Assembly: GCF_000576555.1 (NCBI RefSeq)
Contig: NZ_CP007145.1
Coordinates: forward strand, 4,672,501-4,736,500
Source: Hymenobacter swuensis DY53
GTDB lineage: Bacteria; Bacteroidota; Bacteroidia; Cytophagales; Hymenobacteraceae
Reading direction: 5' to 3'
DNA: 64,000 nt
Each line of letters starts with the position of its first letter. Within the stretch, counting starts at the first letter, position 1. The notes below the pieces were generated by a model. That model worked only from the letters and a program-made list of their open reading frames with translations. It did no database searches and was not told the DNA's origin. Made by a program: the position numbers and the translations under genes. This document shows, piece after piece, positions 1-8,489 of this stretch.

Positions 1-1
1 G

Positions 2-1000
2 GGCATCATGCTGGTTCCGTTTACCCTCACGCTCCTGGCACTGGAACTCTGGTTTCCAACCGGCCCGAGCATCCGTCGGCAGGTGGCTACTGTAATTGGC
101 GGCTATCTAGTGTGCGCCGTGGCCGCTATTATTGTCGGATGGCCGTATTTGTGGGCTTCGCCCTTTAACCATTTCCTGGCGGCCTTTGAGAACATGCGCC
201 GGTTCCGGTGGCCAGGTTTCGTGCTGTACATGGGCCGGCAGGAGTCGGCGCTGGCGCTACCCTGGCACTATGCCCCGGTCTGGATACTGATTACCACGCC
301 CGTTACCTACTCCGCAGCTGCTGTACTGGGCTTGCTGGGCGTGGCAATGCGGGGCATCAAGCGGCCGTTGGAGCTGCTGAAAACCTACAATGGCCGCCTC
401 GATTTGCTGTTCAGTGGCTGGCTGGTGCTGCCGGTATTCATGGTCATTGCCCTGGATTCCGTTATTTATGACGGGTGGCGGCACCTGTATTTTGTGTACC
501 CCGCTTTGCTGCTGCTAGCGGTAAGTGCCGGCTGGCAGCTGTGGCAGAGAGGCCGGACTTCCCCCCGGCTCCGGCCGGTAGTGCTGGCGCTGGGAGCCGT
601 AGTGGCCCTGGAAGCGGCCGTAACGGCCGTACGCATGGTGCTGATGCACCCCAACCAACAGGTGTACTTCAGCTTTCTGCCGGCCGAGCAGGTGGAGCAG
701 CAGTTTGAGCGCGACTACTGGGGCCTCTCCTACCGGCAGGGCCTGGAATACCTGATCAAGCGTCATCCGGAAGGCCAGATTTTTGTGGACCCAACGCACC
801 GCGCGCCTTTCGAAAACAACCGCGAAATGCTGGCCCCCGCTGACCAGCAACGTCTCATTGCCGACCCCAACGCCCCAGGACGCTACTACATTACCGGCTA
901 CCGGGACACGCCGGGCCGCGTAACGCCGGAAATGGGCCAGGAAGTATACTCCGTGAAGGCCGGGGGCGTCACGATTCTGTCGGTGTGTAAGCGCCCCTAG
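2..1000 (+). CDS. GT-C-type polytopic membrane glycosyltransferase-like protein, C-terminal part (truncated by window edge)
   Basis: The reading frame is open to the left edge, so the true start lies outside the window. The first Met (position 8) is internal: the protein aligns from its first residue with about residue 200 onward of the full-length paralogue at 2471-4087. Shared blocks include GWPYLW, LPWHYAPVWIL, YDGWRHLYFVYPALLLL and FERDYWGLS. Several strongly hydrophobic segments precede a soluble C-terminal domain of about 120 residues. By analogy with dolichyl-phosphate-mannose-type (GT-C, ArnT/PMT-like) enzymes it probably uses a lipid-linked sugar, but the acidic first-loop motif would lie outside the window. 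The gene converges on the next one with only 9 bases between stops. Confidence 0.8.
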   Translation, partial: GIMLVPFTLTLLALELWFPTGPSIRRQVATVIGGYLVCAVAAIIVGWPYLWASPFNHFLAAFENMRRFRWPGFVLYMGRQESALALPWHYAPVWILITTPVTYSAAAVLGLLGVAMRGIKRPLELLKTYNGRLDLLFSGWLVLPVFMVIALDSVIYDGWRHLYFVYPALLLLAVSAGWQLWQRGRTSPRLRPVVLALGAVVALEAAVTAVRMVLMHPNQQVYFSFLPAEQVEQQFERDYWGLSYRQGLEYLIKRHPEGQIFVDPTHRAPFENNREMLAPADQQRLIADPNAPGRYYITGYRDTPGRVTPEMGQEVYSVKAGGVTILSVCKRP

Positions 1001-1009
1001 CTCTGCCGG

Positions 1010-2296
1010 TTACGTAGCCGGCGTATCGGATTTCGGTAGCCAGCCCAGCCGGCCGGCTACCAGTAGCGGGAAGAACAGCAGGGCCGGCTCGGCAAAAAAC
1101 CGCCACCGGAACCCCACAAAAAACACCAGGCTCAGCAGCCACACGGCCAGTAACGGCGTGAGCAGCAGCGCATCGGCAGCTCGAAAATGCAGCCCCCGGT
1201 AGCGAGCCAGCGTGAGAAACAGGGCCGCGAAGAAAGCCAGATGCACCAGGGCTGTGAACGGGTTCCAGGGCATGCGGGGCGCGTCTGCAATGAAGTTTTC
1301 GGGAGAGAAGAACAGGGCGGTTTTGCGTAGCCAAAGCCGGATTTCCTGCGCCGGGTGCGCCGCTACCCACTGCCGCGCCAGCCGGGCTCGGGCCTGACTT
1401 TCCTGGTACTGGTTCAGGGAATCGAGCTGCGGAACGTGCTGGCGCACAAACTGGTCGAAGGGCCCTTGCCGCTCGTCCCAGTCGAACATGAACCGGCCCT
1501 GCGTAACGGAGTTGTGGCCCTGTAGCAGCTCGAAGCCGGCCTGGTTGCTGAGCGTGTAAGCCCCGAACAGCCGGTGGTTTTTGCGCAGGATGGGCGCGTG
1601 GGCTAGCCCCAGGGCCAGCAGCAGCCCCAGACTCAGGCCCCACGCCGCCCGCTGCTGCCGGGCCGGCCGGCGCAGCAGCAGCCCCAGAAATACCGCGAAC
1701 AGCAGCCCATACACCGCCAGCAGATAACCCCGCAATAAGCAAGAGAGCACCACACTGGCCGTAATCAGCAGGACATCGGGCAAGCGCAGGGGCCGGCCGC
1801 CGTACAGCCGCTGCAGCTTGTACACTACCAAAATCAGCAGCGGCAGAGCCAGGTTCTCAAACCACCAGAAGGCCCCGATGTAGTACATCACACTCGGCGA
1901 CACCGCCCACAGACCGGCTCCGACCCAGGCCGCGCCCGGAGCCAGGCCGCCGTAGCGTAGCGTGCGTTGCGCGTACAGGCCGCCCACGGCGTACAGGCCA
2001 GCGGCAGCGGCGTACACCAGCAGCGTGAGGTAGTGCCGGGGTAGGCCAGTGCGGCTCCAGCCTACGTACACGAATACCGGAAAGCTGGCGTGAAACGAAT
2101 CGGGGCGGAGCTGCTTCCGCTCGGGGTCTACGCTCACGTAGCCTCGGCCGGCCAGGTAGTTATCGGCAATGCGGCCGTTGCGGCGCTCATCGTAGTTCCA
2201 CTCCAAGCCGGGATTCAGGCCCAGGTTGAGGACCAGCCGAATGACGAGCAGCAGCACGGCCACGGGCCAGATAAAGCGGGGAATGGAACGCAGCAC
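1010..2296 (-). CDS. Polytopic membrane protein, GT-C glycosyltransferase-like
   Basis: A 428-residue protein with about ten hydrophobic segments, the first at residues 8-28, followed by the loop motif YDER (residues 35-38). An acidic pair in the first external loop is the usual catalytic signature of GT-C lipid-sugar-dependent glycosyltransferases, so a role in glycosylating envelope components is inferred. It has no clear sequence similarity to its two flanking neighbours, which are paralogues of each other. It is transcribed leftward, divergently from the gene at 2471, and converges on the gene ending at 1000. The substrate cannot be read from the sequence. Confidence 0.75.
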   Translation of the reverse strand: MLRSIPRFIWPVAVLLLVIRLVLNLGLNPGLEWNYDERRNGRIADNYLAGRGYVSVDPERKQLRPDSFHASFPVFVYVGWSRTGLPRHYLTLLVYAAAAGLYAVGGLYAQRTLRYGGLAPGAAWVGAGLWAVSPSVMYYIGAFWWFENLALPLLILVVYKLQRLYGGRPLRLPDVLLITASVVLSCLLRGYLLAVYGLLFAVFLGLLLRRPARQQRAAWGLSLGLLLALGLAHAPILRKNHRLFGAYTLSNQAGFELLQGHNSVTQGRFMFDWDERQGPFDQFVRQHVPQLDSLNQYQESQARARLARQWVAAHPAQEIRLWLRKTALFFSPENFIADAPRMPWNPFTALVHLAFFAALFLTLARYRGLHFRAADALLLTPLLAVWLLSLVFFVGFRWRFFAEPALLFFPLLVAGRLGWLPKSDTPAT

Positions 2297-2373
2297 AATG
2301 AAACAGAAACGCGGGTTGAAAATGAATTGCCGAATTTAGCGGCGTTTCCGCAGCTTGTTACGTCGACTCCCTT

Positions 2374-2451
2374 GTCATTCCGACGACAGGAGTAATCTGG
2401 GTTGATTAGCTAACGTCTTAACCTCAGATTCCTCGCTTCGCTCGGAATAAC
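2374..2451. repeat. Family A palindromic repeat, degenerate copy
   Basis: The left arm GTCATTCCGA and right arm AGATTCCTCGCTTCGCTCGG match the arms of the better-preserved copies at 8377, 10137, 18780 and 20744, but the left half has diverged. This is the only family A copy located between divergent gene starts. Confidence 0.6.
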
Positions 2452-2470
2452 AGCCGACTACTTTTCTTCG

Positions 2471-4087
2471 ATGTCTGATTCCGCCGCCATTTCCCGTCCT
2501 ACCTGGTTTCGCTGGCTGGTGGGTGCGTTTTTCGGGTTGCTGACGCTGCTGGGCGTAGTCCTGCACCGCGACTACGGCGTGGGCTGGGATGAGCAGCTGG
2601 ACCGGCTCAATGGCATTATCAACACCAAGTACGTGGCCCTCAAACTGGCCCCCGAACTGGCCCGCCGCCAAGCCACCTTCGCCCAGATTCCCGACATGCG
2701 CGACAACCAAGATGTGGACCACGGCGTGTTCTACCAGCTGCCCCTGGTGGTGCTGGAGAAAGTGGTCCGGGTGGAAGACTCCCGCGATGTGTACTTTTTC
2801 CGCCACTTGGTTATCTGGCTGACCTGTGTGGCGGGCACCTACGCGCTGTACCGGGTGGGGGCGCACTACCTAGGCAGCGGCCCCTGGGGGCTGGCCGTGG
2901 CGGCGGCCCTGGTGCTCTCGCCGAGGATGTTTGCCGAGTCGTTCTACAACTACAAGGACCTGGTGTTTCTGGGTTTTTTCACCGTGGGCATCGGCACGCT
3001 GCAACGGTGGCTGCGGCGGCCTACCTGGCCGCGGGCCGCTCTGCACGCCGTGGCTGTGGGGGCGGCCATTGATGTGCGCACGATGGGCGTGCTGCTGATA
3101 GCCCTCACGGTAGGTTTCGCGGGGCTGGAAGCCTGGGCGCGGCCAGCCGTGTGGCGGCGGCTGGCGGCTGGCCTGCTGTTGATGGTGCCATTGCTGATAG
3201 CCGTGGTAATAGTCGGCTGGCCCTACCTCTGGGAGCAGCCCTGGCAGCATTTCACGGCCGCTTTCAGCAGCTTCAGCCGCTACCGTGCCGATATGCTCAC
3301 GCTGTATCTGGGCCGGGAAATTCCGGTGCAGACGCTGCCCTGGCACTACGCCCCGGTCTGGATACTCGTTACCACGCCGCTGCCATATCTGGTGCTGTTT
3401 CTGGCGGGCGTGGCGGTAGTGGCAGGTGCCGCCCGCCGGCCGCTGGCCTGGCTCCGCAACGCCCCCGGCCGCCTCGATTTGCTGGTGCTGGCCTGGTTTT
3501 TCGGGCCACTGCTGGCCATTATCGTCTTGCAATCGGTGGTGTATGATGGGTGGCGGCACCTGTACTTTGTGTATCCGGCGCTGCTGCTGCTGGCGGGGCG
3601 CGGGGCGCAGGCTGCCTGGGGCAGCTGGCAGCTGGCTACCGCCCGCCCGGTGCGACTGGCGGGTTACGCAGTGGCTGCCCTGCTCACACTCGGCCTCGGC
3701 CACACGGCCCTGCGCATGGTGCTCGACCACCCCTACCAGAACGTGTATTTCAGCTTTCTGCCCGGCCCCACCGCCGAGCGGCTATTTGAGCGCGACTACT
3801 GGGGCCTCTCGGGGCGGGAGGGGCTAACCTGGATTATGGCCCACGATTCCAGTGCCACTGTGCCCGTGGCCACCGAGCCCCGCACCGCCCTGATGTTGCA
3901 CAATGCCCAGCTGCTGTTGCCCCCGGCGGAGCGGGCCCGGCTGCGCATGGTGCCACTAGCCCAGGCCCGCTATTTTCTCACTACCTACCGCTGGCACCCC
4001 GCTCCCTACCCTGACTCGCTGGGTCAGGAAGTGTACGCCTGCCGCGTAAATGGCCTTAAATTGCTGTCCGTAGTGCGGGTACGATAA
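2471..4087 (+). CDS. GT-C-type polytopic membrane glycosyltransferase-like protein
   Basis: A 538-residue protein. The first hydrophobic segment (residues 14-32) is followed by GVGWDEQ, placing the acidic pair D40-E41 in the first external loop, the catalytic position in GT-C enzymes. Nine or more further hydrophobic segments are followed by a soluble tail from about residue 410. It is the full-length paralogue of the truncated gene at the left window edge. The likely role is transfer of a sugar from a polyprenyl-phosphate donor in the inner membrane. Donor and acceptor are unknown. The ATG at 2471 gives the first hydrophobic helix a short Ser/Ala-rich cytoplasmic lead, which fits. Confidence 0.8.
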   Translation: MSDSAAISRPTWFRWLVGAFFGLLTLLGVVLHRDYGVGWDEQLDRLNGIINTKYVALKLAPELARRQATFAQIPDMRDNQDVDHGVFYQLPLVVLEKVVRVEDSRDVYFFRHLVIWLTCVAGTYALYRVGAHYLGSGPWGLAVAAALVLSPRMFAESFYNYKDLVFLGFFTVGIGTLQRWLRRPTWPRAALHAVAVGAAIDVRTMGVLLIALTVGFAGLEAWARPAVWRRLAAGLLLMVPLLIAVVIVGWPYLWEQPWQHFTAAFSSFSRYRADMLTLYLGREIPVQTLPWHYAPVWILVTTPLPYLVLFLAGVAVVAGAARRPLAWLRNAPGRLDLLVLAWFFGPLLAIIVLQSVVYDGWRHLYFVYPALLLLAGRGAQAAWGSWQLATARPVRLAGYAVAALLTLGLGHTALRMVLDHPYQNVYFSFLPGPTAERLFERDYWGLSGREGLTWIMAHDSSATVPVATEPRTALMLHNAQLLLPPAERARLRMVPLAQARYFLTTYRWHPAPYPDSLGQEVYACRVNGLKLLSVVRVR

Positions 4088-4146
4088 TAAGTAGTGCCAC
4101 CGGCTCGGCTCTTCCTACCTGCCTCTCCCCTGTTCATTGCTCCTGT

Positions 4147-5319
4147 ATGCCCTTGCTCGAAGTAAATTCCCCGGCCCGCGTCCGGCAGTTTCTGGATTTG
4201 CCGGCCCGGATCTACCAGAACCAGCCCCAGTGGATTTCGCCACTGGATAATGAAATCGAGGCCGTTTTCGACCCCAGGAAAAACCCCAACTTCGCCCACG
4301 GTGAGGCCATCCGGTGGGTGCTGACCGACGCGGCCGGCGCGGTAATTGGCCGGGTGGCGGCCTTCATCAACCACGAAACACCCCAGCCCGACCCTACCCA
4401 GCCGGTAGGCGGCATGGGTTTTTTTGAGTGCATTGATGACCAAACCGCCGCCAACGAGCTGTTCGAGGCCTGCCGGCAGTGGCTGGCCCAACGCGGACTG
4501 GCGGCCATGGACGGTCCCATCAACTTCGGGGAGCGGGACCGGTTCTGGGGGCTGCTGACAGATGGCTTCACGGAGCCCAACTACGGCATGTTCTTTCACC
4601 AGCCCTACTACCAGCAGCTGTTCGAAAACTACGGGTTTCAGCTGTATTTCAAGCAGTACACCTGCTACCGCGAAGTCGCCACGGCCCTGCACCCCACCTT
4701 CGACAAAGCCGCTGAGCGGTACGCCCAAGAGCATCCGGAGTTCAGCTTCCGCCACGCCAACAAGCGCGACGCCGAGAAGCTGGCCCACGACTTTCACCAC
4801 GTCTACAACCTGGCCTGGGCCAACCACAGCGGCATCAACCCGATGAGCCTGGACAAGGCCCGCGACCTGGTGAAGCAGATGAAGCCGGTGCTGGATGAGC
4901 GGATTCTATGGTTTGCCTACGCCGGCGAGGAGCCAGTGGCCTTCTTCGTGAGCCTGCCCGAGCTAAACCAGATTTTCAAGCACGTGGGCCGCAACTTCAA
5001 CCTGTGGGCCAAGCTGCGCTTCCTCTGGGAAAAGCGCAAATACGAGCAGCGGCGCGACAAAAAGCTGTTCGGCGTCATCTTCGGGGTGGTGCCGACCTGG
5101 CAAGGCAAGGGTGTGGAAAGCGCCCTGATGGTGCACGCCCGCCACGAGTTTATGCGCGCCGGCTACCACGATATCGAAATGAACTGGATTGGCGACTTCA
5201 ACCCGCGTATGCTGGCCGTCACGCGCTCCATCGGGGCCCGCATCTACAAAACCCACACTACCTACCGCTACCAGTTCGACCGCACCCGCCCTTTTGAGCG
5301 GTGCCCGATTATCCGGTAA
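4147..5319 (+). CDS. GNAT-fold N-acetyltransferase-like protein (YghO type)
   Basis: A 390-residue protein beginning MPLLEVNSPARVRQFLDLPA, followed by a conserved block (YQNQPQWISPLDNE) seen in a large family of two-lobed GNAT-like proteins common in Bacteroidota. The C-terminal half has the acetyl-CoA-binding beta4-alpha3 region (VVPTWQGKGVESALMVHARH, approximately residues 315-335), with an N-terminal degenerate lobe. No signal peptide, so cytoplasmic. The substrate is unknown. It lies 59 bases after the upstream membrane protein and may be co-transcribed with it. It is followed by strong hairpins in the convergent gap. Confidence 0.75.
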   Translation: MPLLEVNSPARVRQFLDLPARIYQNQPQWISPLDNEIEAVFDPRKNPNFAHGEAIRWVLTDAAGAVIGRVAAFINHETPQPDPTQPVGGMGFFECIDDQTAANELFEACRQWLAQRGLAAMDGPINFGERDRFWGLLTDGFTEPNYGMFFHQPYYQQLFENYGFQLYFKQYTCYREVATALHPTFDKAAERYAQEHPEFSFRHANKRDAEKLAHDFHHVYNLAWANHSGINPMSLDKARDLVKQMKPVLDERILWFAYAGEEPVAFFVSLPELNQIFKHVGRNFNLWAKLRFLWEKRKYEQRRDKKLFGVIFGVVPTWQGKGVESALMVHARHEFMRAGYHDIEMNWIGDFNPRMLAVTRSIGARIYKTHTTYRYQFDRTRPFERCPIIR

Positions 5320-5325
5320 ATCGTC

Positions 5326-5369
5326 TGACGCTGCTTGAGGCACGACATTTCGCGCCTCAAGCAGCGTCA
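5326..5369. terminator. Perfect 16-bp hairpin in a convergent gap
   Basis: TGACGCTGCTTGAGGC at 5326-5341 pairs perfectly with 5354-5369. It lies just after the GNAT-like stop codon and before the family B repeat. No U-tract follows, so it may be a transcript-end stabiliser rather than a classic terminator. Confidence 0.55.
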
Positions 5370-5500
5370 ATCCGTCCTTTCCCAAAAGCAACATATTGAC
5401 CTAAACAAAAGCCCCCAACGTCCGCGCGTCAGGGGCTTTTTGCTTTTCCAGGGCTTTTGATTATTTGAAGGGCAGGTTGTTTCGCGCTGCTCGCAATAAC
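5368..5500. repeat. Family B terminator-bearing palindromic element, degenerate copy
   Basis: Left arm remnant (CAATCCGTCCTTT), a central hairpin with AAAAGCCCCC and GTCAGGGGCTTTTT, and a right arm remnant ending TCGCAATAAC. The layout matches the intact copies at 14874, 30806 and 42516. It sits between convergent genes and ends 2 bases from the coaE stop codon. The core hairpin with T-tract can act as a terminator in both directions. Confidence 0.65.
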
Positions 5501-5502
5501 AC

Positions 5503-6096
5503 TCAGGCCCGAAACTCCGCGTCCAGCCGCAGCACCTGGGGCAGCAGCAGTTGCTCATCGTCGTTATACACCACGTAGTCGGCGCGTTCCAGTTTTTCCT
5601 CTTCACTCATCTGCTTGCCAATGATGATGAGGATGTCCTCGGGGGTACGGTGCGGGTCGCGGCGCAATACGCGGGCCTGCCGGATGGCCTGCGGGGCAAA
5701 CACGGTAATGATGCGGCTAAGCTGCTGGTATGCTCCCGATTCGTAAAGCAGTGCGGCTTCTTTGAGGATATAGGCGTGGCCCTCGGCTTCCTGTGCCGCT
5801 GCCCACCCGGCAAAGTCACGGCCGACGTGGGGATGGACCAGCGCATTAAGGCGGGCCAATTGAGCCGGATCCTGAAAAGCGACGCGGGCCAGGTAGGTGC
5901 GGTTGAGTTGGCCCTGGTTGTCAAACGTTTCGGGACCGAAGGCGGCCGTTAGTTCGTCGCGCAGCTGTAGGTCGTGGCTCATCACCCACTTGGCGCGGGC
6001 ATCCGAATCGTACACCGGCGCGCCCAGCGTTTGAAACAACCGGCACACCACACTTTTGCCCGAGCCAATTCCGCCCGTAATTCCTATTCGTAGCAT
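5503..6096 (-). CDS. coaE: Dephospho-CoA kinase
   Basis: A 197-residue protein of normal family length. The P-loop GGIGSGKS is at residues 8-15, and the substrate-binding YDSDARA follows at about residues 29-35. It catalyses the last step of coenzyme A synthesis, the ATP-dependent phosphorylation of the ribose 3'-hydroxyl of dephospho-CoA, in the cytoplasm. It is the last gene of a leftward block (nusB, YtxH, isocitrate dehydrogenase, DUF1573, yajC, YbbR-like, coaE). The 153-base gap to the YbbR-like gene could hold its own promoter. Confidence 0.95.
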   Translation of the reverse strand: MLRIGITGGIGSGKSVVCRLFQTLGAPVYDSDARAKWVMSHDLQLRDELTAAFGPETFDNQGQLNRTYLARVAFQDPAQLARLNALVHPHVGRDFAGWAAAQEAEGHAYILKEAALLYESGAYQQLSRIITVFAPQAIRQARVLRRDPHRTPEDILIIIGKQMSEEEKLERADYVVYNDDEQLLLPQVLRLDAEFRA

Positions 6097-6249
6097 GTGT
6101 TGTTGAGAGTTGAATGATGAATTGGGGGTATCGAACCAAGAAATAAGGAGCTGAAAATCACGACATGGAAGTGCGCAGGATTGCCAAGCCCCCCCACCGG
6201 ACTATCCTAGTTCATACCTCATTATTCATAACTCCACTCTCCTAATTCC

Positions 6250-7209
6250 TCACTCACTACGCACCTTTACGCCGCGTGTGAGCACCAGGTAGCCCCGAGC
6301 CTGGGCCGGCTTCTCCGATAGGAAGGGCCGCAGGCTGGAATCCTGGTTGGTGAACTGGCCGTAGTGCAGCTGCACCCGCACCTGCGAGGGCCGGAAGCCA
6401 GCAGTATCCTCAGGAAAAAACTGGAGCCGCACCCGCACCGTAGCTGGCGTGAAGGCATATTTCCGGCCCACCGGCGCATCCAGTAGCTCAGGCACTACAT
6501 CTACCGGAATAGTAATAACGGGGCGGCGCAGCAGCCGCACGCGCACGTCCTGCACGTTGGTCTGCACCAGCTCGGGCCCACCAATAGGCACCCGAATGTC
6601 ACCGGTGGAGGAGCCGGCCGGCGCCGTGGGCAAATGCACCGGATACGGGTTGGGCAGCGTGCTCACCTTGCTGGCCGGCCCCTGAAACACCACTTCGGCG
6701 GGCTCGAATCGGGCCGCGTAGGGCAGAGCGGCCCCATCGGTGGCGGGGCTTAGGGCCAGCGGCAGGCGGCGGCTCACCCGGCGGTCCAGTTCCACCCACA
6801 GCGTGTCGGAGAGCAGGTAGTTGTATTGCAGACCTTCCATGGCCTGCTGTAATGCCGGCCGTAAGGCGCGCGAAGTGAGGTAACGGGTGGCGGCGGGCGT
6901 ACTGAGGGTCAGCTCGGCAGGCTTTACATCCAGCAGCAACTGACGGCGCAGCAGCTTCCAACCCCTACCAGTCACGTTTACGGGCACCTCGGTAGGCAAC
7001 GGCTGCACCGGAATAAACCGACTTTCATCGTAGCGCCAGGCCAGCGGATACGTGATGCGCGTGGTGTAGGTCTTGTTGAGGGCATTGAGCAGCCAGAAGG
7101 TGCTGGCTGCCAGAAAACACGCCGTTACGGCCCGCCAATAGCTCCGCTCTTCCCCGAAGAAAGGGTCCAGAAACCAGCGCAGCATGCGGGTGGAGCGAGC
7201 GGACGACAC
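6250..7209 (-). CDS. YbbR-like domain membrane-anchored protein
   Basis: A 319-residue protein with one transmembrane segment at about residues 25-42 and a long extracytoplasmic part built of repeated beta-rich YbbR-like units (for example RLPLALSPAT and RRPVITIPVDVVPE). In Firmicutes, YbbR/CdaR partners the diadenylate cyclase CdaA. In Bacteroidota the protein is commonly encoded between yajC and coaE, as here, and its role is less clear. No cyclase gene is in the window. The short cytoplasmic N-terminus and start at 7209 fit the membrane topology. Confidence 0.8.
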   Translation of the reverse strand: MSSARSTRMLRWFLDPFFGEERSYWRAVTACFLAASTFWLLNALNKTYTTRITYPLAWRYDESRFIPVQPLPTEVPVNVTGRGWKLLRRQLLLDVKPAELTLSTPAATRYLTSRALRPALQQAMEGLQYNYLLSDTLWVELDRRVSRRLPLALSPATDGAALPYAARFEPAEVVFQGPASKVSTLPNPYPVHLPTAPAGSSTGDIRVPIGGPELVQTNVQDVRVRLLRRPVITIPVDVVPELLDAPVGRKYAFTPATVRVRLQFFPEDTAGFRPSQVRVQLHYGQFTNQDSSLRPFLSEKPAQARGYLVLTRGVKVRSE

Positions 7210-7235
7210 GGCGAACTAAGTTGGATGAAAAAGAG

Positions 7236-7336
7236 GTATCCCGAAGTACAGCTTCAGGGCGGGAACCGGCCGGGCTGGCCTGCCAAGGTACTAACCCCGG
7301 CGTTCTGACGCGAATGAAAGCAATACTTCGGGATAC
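7236..7336. repeat. Inverted repeat pair, 13 bp
   Basis: GTATCCCGAAGTA at 7236-7248 is exactly complementary to TACTTCGGGATAC at 7324-7336, with 75 bases between. The pair spans the yajC to YbbR-like gap. It has the look of another small dispersed palindromic repeat, but no second copy is in the window. Confidence 0.6.
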
Positions 7337-7350
7337 GAAACCAGCCACTG

Positions 7351-7671
7351 CTAGGCTGCGGGCGTAGTCGTTTTGCTGGCTACCTCCCGGGCAATGGCCG
7401 AGCGGTCGAAGCGCAGGCGTACGCCTTTATCAACTTCCACCGTTACGGTTTCCTCGTTCAGATCTACCACTTTGCCATGCAGGCCCCCAATGGTTACCAC
7501 GTTGGAGCCTTTGCCCAGCGCGGCCCGGAACTTCTTGGCATCAGCACTTCGCTTCTGCTGGGGCCGAATCATGAAGAAGTACATTACGATTACCATACCC
7601 ACGATGGGCAGGTAGCTGAGCAGACTGCTGGTGGTAGCCGGGGCAGTCTGGAGCAATAGGGATGCGAACAT
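7351..7671 (-). CDS. yajC: Preprotein translocase subunit YajC
   Basis: A 106-residue protein with one membrane helix at about residues 17-34, followed by the family signature MIRPQQKR and a short soluble domain with a KGSNVVTIGGLHGKV beta-turn region. YajC joins SecDF in the accessory Sec translocon complex in the inner membrane. The length is typical. It sits 108 bases after the DUF1573 lipoprotein gene and upstream of the YbbR-like gene, the usual Bacteroidota order. Confidence 0.95.
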   Translation of the reverse strand: MFASLLLQTAPATTSSLLSYLPIVGMVIVMYFFMIRPQQKRSADAKKFRAALGKGSNVVTIGGLHGKVVDLNEETVTVEVDKGVRLRFDRSAIAREVASKTTTPAA

Positions 7672-7779
7672 GAGCGGATAAAATCAGAGAATGACAAAAA
7701 GAAAGAGTTGGCAGGCTGCAGGCTGACCGGAATACCGGCCATGCCTCAACCCGCCAACTCGTTACTTCCTACACCTAGC

Positions 7780-8307
7780 CTAGCGGGTGGGGCCGTTTTG
7801 GCCTTCACCTAACACGTTGGTTTTAATCACCACTTTGGTGATGTTAGGCTGGGTATTGGCCTGAATAGCCACCTCTTTGTTCTGAATACCCATCTTGCCA
7901 TGCGAGTCGAACTGCACGTCGATGGTGCCTTTAGCGCCAGGGGCAATGGGCTCCTTGGTCCAGTTGGGCGTGGTGCAGCCGCAGCTGGCCGTGGCATTCT
8001 CAATCAGCAGCGGCGACTTGCCGGTGTTGGTGAACTCAAAGGTGTGCTTCACCACTTCGCCCTGCTTGATGTCGCCGAAATCGTGCTCCGATACGGCAAA
8101 GCTCATCACGGGAGCATTAGGGTTCGGGGCCTCCGTTTCGTTGGTTACGTTGGGGTTGTCAACGGTAGGGTTGGCGGCGGCCTCGTTGGCGTTAGCGGCA
8201 GCGGCATTCATGCCCTCAGTGCCTACCTCGGCGGCTTTATTGTTGTTGCAGGCGCCCATCAGCAGCGCGCTGGAAAGCAGAACGGCAGAAAACAGCGTAC
8301 GTTTCAT
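7780..8307 (-). CDS. DUF1573 lipoprotein
   Basis: A 175-residue protein. A signal sequence ends in the lipobox LMGAC (Cys20), then comes an Asn/Ala-rich spacer to about residue 70, then one DUF1573 domain (VSEHDFGDIKQGEVVKHTFE onward). DUF1573 is an immunoglobulin-like fold found in many Bacteroidota exported proteins, and its molecular function is not established. Lipidation at Cys20 should place it on a membrane facing the periplasm or outside. Its neighbourhood (nusB, yajC) is conserved in the phylum. Confidence 0.85.
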   Translation of the reverse strand: MKRTLFSAVLLSSALLMGACNNNKAAEVGTEGMNAAAANANEAAANPTVDNPNVTNETEAPNPNAPVMSFAVSEHDFGDIKQGEVVKHTFEFTNTGKSPLLIENATASCGCTTPNWTKEPIAPGAKGTIDVQFDSHGKMGIQNKEVAIQANTQPNITKVVIKTNVLGEGQNGPTR

Positions 8308-8376
8308 ATGTAGCAGAAAAAGAAGGCCGTCAGTGGTCTTCAGAAAGGTAAAGGTACTAACGAGTTGGCATTAGCC

Positions 8377-8471
8377 CGTCATTCCGAGCTTGCCGAGGAA
8401 TCTCGCGTGCTGACGTTGGAATAGTAGCTCAACATCAGCACGCGAGATTCCTCGGTAAGCTCGGAATGACG
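8377..8471. repeat. Family A palindromic repeat, intact copy
   Basis: Two arms of about 42 bases, 8377-8418 and 8430-8471, pair almost perfectly. The outer ends read CGTCATTCCGAGCTTGCC and GGTAAGCTCGGAATGACG, and the inner parts CTCGCGTGCTGACGTTG and CAACATCAGCACGCGAG. It starts 18 bases past the stop codon of the leftward isocitrate dehydrogenase gene. Confidence 0.9.
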
Positions 8472-8489
8472 TTCTTTTTACACAAACAA

